From NCBI GenBank assembly GCA_964629875.1, contig CAZVRK010000018.1:1-38359 (forward strand): a stretch of DNA of 38,359 nucleotides, given 5' to 3'. The notes under the pieces are model-generated. The model ran no database searches, was not told where the DNA came from, and saw nothing but the letters and a program-made list of their open reading frames with translations. Numbering within the stretch: the stretch's first letter is position 1; the number at the start of each line of letters is the position of its first letter. Source of the stretch: UBA3495 sp964629875 (GTDB lineage: Bacteria > Chloroflexota > Dehalococcoidia > Lucifugimonadales > UBA3495). The position numbers and the translations under genes were made by a program. Of the stretch, positions 33,659 to 38,359 are shown in pieces.

Positions 33659-35681
33659 CTGAACCACTAGTTTTTTTATTGTTATCCAATTTTAATAATA
33701 GGTTGCCATACGGGTCGACTGTTCCTGACCATTTAGGAGGAATAACTGTTGTAGTATCTATCTGGATAATGAGAGATGGTCCGACCACTTTATTGCCATT
33801 TGATAGGAGATCGCGATCGTACAATTTTGTACTTAATGGACCCTCTCTGTAATGTACTGAGTCTTCACTTATAATTGCGCTAGAGGAATCTGTTCCCTCA
33901 TAAGGCGATGGGATATTCGACGGCTTTTCTACTTTGATAATTCCTCGTAAACGCAAATTTACTATTTCTATAGGCTCATTTTTGTCTGCATACCCAAATC
34001 TCTGCAAATGTGCTCGCTGAAACTTTGATGAAATTGATTTCATTAGATTTGCAGGCCTATCGAGTCTAGGGCAGTCGATTGTGATCTCGAATGATTGCCC
34101 AATATATCTAATATCGAGGAATCTCTGAAATTCCATATTGGAGCTATCTAAGTTTTCTCCGGTGAGTTCATCACTAGCAGTGTTTTCCATCCCCGAAAAC
34201 TCTTCTACGAGTTGTTCATGATTGAGATCAATATCTTTGACCATTATTGTTCGGGAGTAATCTTTCACTATATCTGAAATTGCTACCCCAAAAGCAGACA
34301 GGATTCCAGGATACTTAGGGATGAGCACGCTAGATATCCCGAGCTCTTCCGCTAATTCGCATGTATGTAGTGGTCCTGCACCTCCGAATGGTACTAAAGT
34401 AAATTCTCTGGGGTCATATCCTCTCTCAAGAGATATACTCCTTATAGCTCTTTCCATGTGGGAATTTACAACCCGTATTATTCCCATGGCTACTGATTGA
34501 GGGACTATTTCCATATTTTCGCCCATCTGTTTTATGAGTGTTAGGCTCGCTGAATTATCTAAATTCATGGCTCCACCTAGGAAATGATCAGCGCGAATTC
34601 TTCCCAATACAAGATTCGCATCTGTAACTGTTATTTCTGTTCCCTTGCCATAACAGGCTGGTCCAGGGTCTGCGCCAGCGGATTGCGGACCAACGGTTAA
34701 AGCACCTCCACTATCGACTCGGGCTATAGAACCTCCTCCAGCTCCTACTGTGTGTATCTCTATCATAGGAACTCCAATTGGGTAACCTCCTATATTGGTG
34801 GAAGAAGTCTGCTGAATATGTCCTGGGCATAAAGATACATCTGTCGAAGTCCCACCCATGTCCAGTGTAATTATATTTCTAATGCCTGTTTCGCAAGCCA
34901 CATGGAATGCGCCTACAACGCCGCCAGCTGGTCCGCTCAGAACGGTACGTACCGGTTCTTCGGATGCAAGGCTTGCCGTAATGCTCCCTCCAGATGATTG
35001 CATTATTCTTAATCCGGATCCTAACGATGTTTCCAGTTTTCTTAAGTAGCGGGACATTACAGGCCCTACATATGAATTTACAACTACTGTGGAGGTTCGC
35101 TCATATTCACGGAATTCTGGCAATATCTGGCTGGATACTGAGATAAATGGGGGATTTGGTATTAGCCGTAACGCGTCTAATACCATGCGTTCATTGTGAG
35201 GGTTAATAAATGAGAAGAGGAAGGATATGGCAATCGAATCGACGTTGGATTCTTGTATCAATGTAACCAGTGAATCGAGCGATTCTTTAGATATATCTTC
35301 TATTATCTGTCCGGTATGATCTACTCTCTCAGATATCCCAAATCGTAATTCCCAGGGAACTAGTGCTGGAGGGCGTTCTATACTAAGGTTGTATAAATCA
35401 GATCTGTTTTGACGCCCGATTTCCAAGACGTCTTCAAATCCCATAGTTGTAATTAACGCTGTCTTACTCCCGTTAGCCTCTAAAAGAGCATTTGTAGCTA
35501 CTGTAGAACCGTGAATGAATTGTGATTTTTCAACACCCGCTTCTTTTATGCCTTGGTTGACCGCTATAGACGGATCCGCAGGAGTTGAGGGTAATTTGTG
35601 AATTTTGACAATACCATCCGATAATATCGCAATGTCAGTGAATGTTCCTCCTACGTCTATACCTACTATGTTGTTTATCAT
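33648..35681 (-). CDS. hyuA: Hydantoinase A/oxoprolinase family protein
   Basis: 677 aa, ATPase-fold (actin/hsp70-like) partner of HyuB. Family motifs: VGIDVGGTFTDIAIL at the N-terminus, HGSTVATNALLE, ITTMGFEDVLEIGRQNR, LDMGGTSTDVSLC, VGAGGGSIARVDSGG with AGADPGPACYGKG, and LVPFGGAGPLHTCELAEELG. The ATP-binding Asp and Gly-rich loops are intact. Start ATG 35681, 50 nt after the AlaX stop; its end overlaps the PIG-L gene. The order hyuA-PIG-L-hyuB is unusual, as these two subunits are normally adjacent or fused. Confidence 0.94.
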   Translation of the reverse strand: MINNIVGIDVGGTFTDIAILSDGIVKIHKLPSTPADPSIAVNQGIKEAGVEKSQFIHGSTVATNALLEANGSKTALITTMGFEDVLEIGRQNRSDLYNLSIERPPALVPWELRFGISERVDHTGQIIEDISKESLDSLVTLIQESNVDSIAISFLFSFINPHNERMVLDALRLIPNPPFISVSSQILPEFREYERTSTVVVNSYVGPVMSRYLRKLETSLGSGLRIMQSSGGSITASLASEEPVRTVLSGPAGGVVGAFHVACETGIRNIITLDMGGTSTDVSLCPGHIQQTSSTNIGGYPIGVPMIEIHTVGAGGGSIARVDSGGALTVGPQSAGADPGPACYGKGTEITVTDANLVLGRIRADHFLGGAMNLDNSASLTLIKQMGENMEIVPQSVAMGIIRVVNSHMERAIRSISLERGYDPREFTLVPFGGAGPLHTCELAEELGISSVLIPKYPGILSAFGVAISDIVKDYSRTIMVKDIDLNHEQLVEEFSGMENTASDELTGENLDSSNMEFQRFLDIRYIGQSFEITIDCPRLDRPANLMKSISSKFQRAHLQRFGYADKNEPIEIVNLRLRGIIKVEKPSNIPSPYEGTDSSSAIISEDSVHYREGPLSTKLYDRDLLSNGNKVVGPSLIIQIDTTTVIPPKWSGTVDPYGNLLLKLDNNKKTSGSDEY

Positions 35682-35731
35682 TGTCGTGTCGCCATAATCT
35701 ATCCCTAAACATGATTTTCAGCACCATTCAA

Positions 35732-36445
35732 TTATGCGTCCTCGATGGTGATACGTAGTCTTTTATTGATGCGTCCTTTACTTTCATGCCCTACGACTTT
35801 AATTCTACCCACTTCCTTGGTGTTAGAAACGTGAGTCCCTCCGTCGGCCTGAACGTCCAACCCTGTAATATCTATCGTCCTAACCTCTGTAATATTTTTT
35901 GGTAATAAGTTTATCTTAGTTCTTATAAGGTCAGGATGAACGTCCGCTTCTTCGCGAGGTAAATTACCAACAACAATAGGTCGATTTCGTGAAATTTCAT
36001 CATTAACCGAGGCTTCAATATCGTGGGCAAATTGACTGCTTATAGATTCGAGCTCAAAATCCATTCTCGCCGAACCAGGCTGCATATCTCCTCCGGTTAC
36101 CTTTGCCCCATAATCGCGCCATACTACTCCGCAAAGAATATGCAGTGCTGTATGTGTCCTCATAAGGAGGTATCTGTGCTCCCAGTTTATAAGGCCTGTT
36201 ACTGATTGTCCGATGCTAGGTGTTGGACCGTCTGATTTATGAAATATATCTGTACCAGACCTGCCAACTTTAGATATTGAACATTCGGTGTCATCCCACT
36301 TAATGACTCCTACATCACTAGGCTGGCCTCCGCCACCAATATAGAACGCTGTACGATCCAATATTATCCCGTCATCAGTAACGTTAATTACTGTGGCTTC
36401 AAACTCTTTTATGTAAGCATCAGAGTGAAATAAAAGGTCGGTCAT
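35732..36445 (-). CDS. alaX: Alanyl-tRNA editing protein (AlaX type)
   Basis: 237 aa free-standing trans-editing enzyme that removes Ser or Gly from mischarged tRNA-Ala. Residues about 8-90 match the AlaRS 'FYIGGGGQPSDVG' region; the zinc motif H-x3-H is in RTHTALHIL, and the second half of the site is ADGGTHVSNTKEVG. In AlaRS the latter is CGGTH; here Asp occupies the Cys position. ATG 36445 is chosen because GAGG sits 6 nt upstream (36454-36451); the in-frame GTG 36457 would lack this. It heads the alaX-hyuA-PIG-L-hyuB run. Confidence 0.92.
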   Translation of the reverse strand: MTDLLFHSDAYIKEFEATVINVTDDGIILDRTAFYIGGGGQPSDVGVIKWDDTECSISKVGRSGTDIFHKSDGPTPSIGQSVTGLINWEHRYLLMRTHTALHILCGVVWRDYGAKVTGGDMQPGSARMDFELESISSQFAHDIEASVNDEISRNRPIVVGNLPREEADVHPDLIRTKINLLPKNITEVRTIDITGLDVQADGGTHVSNTKEVGRIKVVGHESKGRINKRLRITIEDA

Positions 36446-36480
36446 GGAGGGCCTCACTAAATTTATTTTTAGTATCTAGA

Positions 36481-36486
36481 ATTATA
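36481..36486 (-). promoter_or_regulatory. Possible -10 box of the alaX operon
   Basis: TATAAT on the minus strand, 36 nt before ATG 36445. No acceptable -35 at 16-18 nt, so weakly supported. Confidence 0.35.
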
Positions 36487-36529
36487 GCAAACTAGGCTAT
36501 GTATATGGCCAATTGGGGATATGTTTTGG

Positions 36530-36558
36530 TTGTTTTTGTTTCTATTGAATGACATAAT
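36530..36558 (+). promoter_or_regulatory. Possible promoter of dnaN
   Basis: TTGTTT (36530-36535), 17-nt spacer, CATAAT (36553-36558), about 90 nt upstream of ATG 36649. The 203-nt region between alaX and dnaN has no perfect DnaA box; TTATCCTGA near 36570 is only a partial match. Confidence 0.35.
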
Positions 36559-36648
36559 ATCGTCATTCTTATCCTGAACCAGCCCTGAAAATTATAGCCC
36601 GGATGAGAATGGAATGTTTAACATAGTGTTGCGGGGTGAGAGACGTAT

Positions 36649-37608
36649 ATGAAGCTTTCGTGTCTGCAGGAGAATCTGAGCAGAGGATTGGCGACAGTAA
36701 GTCGAGCAGTAGCGGCTCGGTCTACTCTTCCAATAACTCAAAACGTCTTAATCAGTACAGATCAATCCATGCTCAAGCTATCNNNNNNNNNNNNNNNNNN
36801 NNNNNNNNNNNNNNNNNNNNNNNNNNNNNNNNNNNNNNNNNNNNNNNNNNNNNNNNNNNNNNNNNNNNNNNNNNNNNNNNNNATATCGAGGGTTGCTTTC
36901 GCTGCTGCAACTGAAGAATCTCGACCGGTATTGACTGGAGTCGAGTGTAAATTCCTCGGCAGTGCGTTCTCGCTTGCTGCAGCAGACGGGTTTCGGCTAG
37001 CTGTTCAACATGGAGTGTTGGACGCGCCTATTGAATCTGATACCACCGTCATTGTCCCTGCGCGAACTCTCAATGAGTTGGCTAGGCTGATTGGAGATCA
37101 AACTGATCCCATTCAGATTGTTATGACGGAATCAAAAGGCCAGATAATGTTCCGGTCGCAAGGACTAGAAGTAGTATCTCAACTTTTACAGGGTACTTTT
37201 CCTAATTACGAACAACTTATTCCTCAAACATATCAAACTAGAGCAATATTTGATTTGCCGGATTTGTTGCGAGCCACGCGTACAGCAGGTATTTTCGCCC
37301 GTGACGGTAGTAATATTGTGCGGCTTCAGGTGACGCCCGATCCTGGAGAAGAGTTTCCAGGAAAAGTCATTGTGTCAGCTAGCTCTGATGAGATTGGAAA
37401 TAATCAAGATGAAGTAGATGCGGAAGTACTTGAAGGCGAAGAATCTAAAATCGCCTTTAACAGCCGATATCTGCAGGACGCACTGTCGGTGTTGGATAGA
37501 GGAAAAGTAGTTATGGAAACGACTACACCTTCAGCCCCAGGAGTCTTCAAACATATTGATTCGGATGATTACATTCATGTAGTAATGCCTATGTTTGTCC
37601 AGTGGTAG
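36649..37608 (+). CDS. dnaN: DNA polymerase III beta sliding clamp (interrupted by gap)
   Basis: Ring-shaped processivity clamp. The first 44 residues (MKLSCLQENLSRGLATVSRA, then STLPITQNVLI) match the start of domain 1. After 100 N the frame resumes at ISRVAFAAATEESRPVLTG, which aligns with the start of domain 2 (E. coli about residue 134). Later landmarks are AADGFRLAVQ, FPNYEQLIP, IAFNSRYLQDAL and the C-terminal YIHVVMPM. The visible length with N is 319 aa against about 370 for the family, so most of domain 1 is missing. GGGGTGAG (36633-36640) supports ATG 36649. dnaA is not adjacent. Confidence 0.93.
   Translation: MKLSCLQENLSRGLATVSRAVAARSTLPITQNVLISTDQSMLKLXXXXXXXXXXXXXXXXXXXXXXXXXXXXXXXXXXISRVAFAAATEESRPVLTGVECKFLGSAFSLAAADGFRLAVQHGVLDAPIESDTTVIVPARTLNELARLIGDQTDPIQIVMTESKGQIMFRSQGLEVVSQLLQGTFPNYEQLIPQTYQTRAIFDLPDLLRATRTAGIFARDGSNIVRLQVTPDPGEEFPGKVIVSASSDEIGNNQDEVDAEVLEGEESKIAFNSRYLQDALSVLDRGKVVMETTTPSAPGVFKHIDSDDYIHVVMPMFVQW
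36783..36882. other. Assembly gap of 100 N inside dnaN
   Basis: Exactly 100 N. Aligning flanking DnaN residues to the E. coli protein leaves about 90 residues unaccounted for, about 270 nt, so the N run under-represents the real gap. The reading frame continues across it, which for an arbitrary placeholder has a one-in-three chance. Confidence 0.97.
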
Positions 37609-37705
37609 TAGGTCTTACGTTCTGATATGAAGTGATCTCAATTTAGCACTAGATGTGTGAAATTGCATATGATTTACTCCAACCGACTATTGATCTGGGT
37701 GGGAT

Positions 37706-38359
37706 TTAATTAGTTGAATCTAGACGGTCTCCGAGGTAGACAATATCGGACTTTATAGCTTGTATGTCCGTGTTGTTGACTCCTATGCTGGAGTTCATGT
37801 TTTCTACGTCGGTATTCAATGTATCCAAGGCGTATTGTAGGTCATAAGGGATCAAAGATCGTACTTCGTTGATTTCTTGCTGCAATATGTTTATGTACTC
37901 AGTGTCATTCAAAGTTTGCATTTCGGACTCTAAAGATTCTATGCGATACGATAATTCGTCCCGAATTGATGATGTTAGTTCGTTAACTTGAGTGTTGACC
38001 TCTTCTATTCGGCTGTCGATGTAGGACGTTTGTGAGCTGGTCTCTATATCAAATTGTATGGTTTCTATAGACCTCCATATTTCTTCTAATTGAGAATTAA
38101 GATCAGTGACTTGGTCGGTTAGTTGCAGCTGGCTATCGTAACCCAACGATTCAATCACCCCTGACATATTTTCAAGTTGAATATTGATTTGAGCAAGATC
38201 GTCGGACCATTTCACTTCATCTACATACCCAGCTGAATTTATGGATTCCAAGTTGTTTCTCAGGTCTTGCATTTCAGATTGCAAGTTAGTGAATATGGTT
38301 TCGTCGCTGTTTTGATTTGTGTTTTGTATAGATTCTATGTATGTGGCAGTCTCAAAGAG
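37706..38359 (-). CDS. Coiled-coil repeat protein (5' partial)
   Basis: 217 residues are visible; the frame stays open to the window edge, so the N-terminus is missing (a TTG at 38284 is internal, not the start). The whole segment is predicted long coiled coil: heptad-like I/L/V spacing, rich in Gln, Asn, Ser, Glu, with almost no Pro or Cys. A motif 'aromatic-hydrophobic-acidic' recurs: TYIES, GYVDE, GYDSQ, SYIDS, EYINI (at visible residues 7, 45, 74, 113 and 155). No enzyme motif, membrane helix or sorting signal is seen in this part. It converges on dnaN with 97 nt between. It may be a structural, surface or SMC-like filament protein; I do not recognise it. Confidence 0.72.
   Translation of the reverse strand, partial: LFETATYIESIQNTNQNSDETIFTNLQSEMQDLRNNLESINSAGYVDEVKWSDDLAQINIQLENMSGVIESLGYDSQLQLTDQVTDLNSQLEEIWRSIETIQFDIETSSQTSYIDSRIEEVNTQVNELTSSIRDELSYRIESLESEMQTLNDTEYINILQQEINEVRSLIPYDLQYALDTLNTDVENMNSSIGVNNTDIQAIKSDIVYLGDRLDSTN

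Noticed and set aside
35732..36445. Inactive AlaX because CGGTH is changed to DGGTH
   Set aside because: The H-x3-H half and GGTH-V are intact and the Asp form may be normal in this subfamily; loss of function is not supported without an alignment.
36446..36648. Replication origin near dnaN
   Set aside because: No dnaA gene and no perfect DnaA box in this intergenic region; only a partial match TTATCCTGA. The gene before dnaN is alaX on the other strand.
1..38359. CRISPR arrays, insertion sequences, prophage, tRNA or rRNA genes
   Set aside because: I scanned the intergenic regions, none longer than about 240 nt, and saw no spaced direct repeats, transposase motifs, phage structural genes or cloverleaf sequences.

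Overview
This 38.4 kb window is a gene-dense, AT-rich (roughly 40% GC by eye) bacterial chromosome fragment. It contains two runs of exactly 100 N (3935-4034 and 36783-36882), so it is a scaffold, probably from a metagenome. The gene set best fits a Chloroflexota lineage of the Dehalococcoidia/SAR202 kind. Supporting features are a mutase large subunit without its B12 domain, the DUF3090/SCO1664 pair, a bacterial translin, a SagB-type double nitroreductase, hydantoinase genes and frequent TTG/GTG starts. This assignment is inference; no rRNA or tRNA is present to confirm it.

Layout. 1-2520: the tail of a probable RNase J gene, then an FtsK/SpoIIIE translocase. 2634-3934: a PHP phosphoesterase and an oligopeptide-type ABC ATPase cut off by the first gap. 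4035-8361 (minus): the operon methylmalonyl-CoA mutase, acyl-CoA dehydrogenase, methylmalonyl-CoA epimerase, holA. 8568-15820 (plus): yvcK/glmR, glmS, an HNH nuclease, uppP, thrB, lysC; this covers amino-sugar and wall-lipid supply plus aspartate-family amino acids, with the nuclease as the odd member. 16061-16822: a TPR protein. 16828-22495 (minus): polA, a CitE-type lyase, folB and a double-domain SagB-like oxidoreductase. 22675-25473 (plus): FmdB zinc ribbon, an N-terminally extended ThiE, translin and an RNase Z-like hydrolase. 25573-26826: DUF3090 and an SCO1664-family protein carrying motifs of type II phosphatidylinositol-4-kinase-like kinases. 26853-30302 (minus): modA-modB-modC and a HAD phosphatase. 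30418-31081: a Lin0512-family gene and a DUF1059 gene facing each other across a strong hairpin terminator. 31199-36445 (minus): alaX, hyuA, PIG-L deacetylase, hyuB. 36649-38359: dnaN (interrupted by the second gap) and a coiled-coil protein that runs off the window end.

Genes are mostly packed in operons with 1-4 nt overlaps or gaps under 70 nt, and no gene-free stretch exceeds about 240 nt. The most interesting neighbourhoods are the FmdB/ThiE/translin/RNase Z run, the DUF3090/kinase-like pair with an apparently leaderless promoter, the PIG-L gene between hyuA and hyuB, the duplicated SagB protein, and the orphan HNH nuclease. I see no CRISPR array, insertion sequence, phage genes, tRNA or rRNA.
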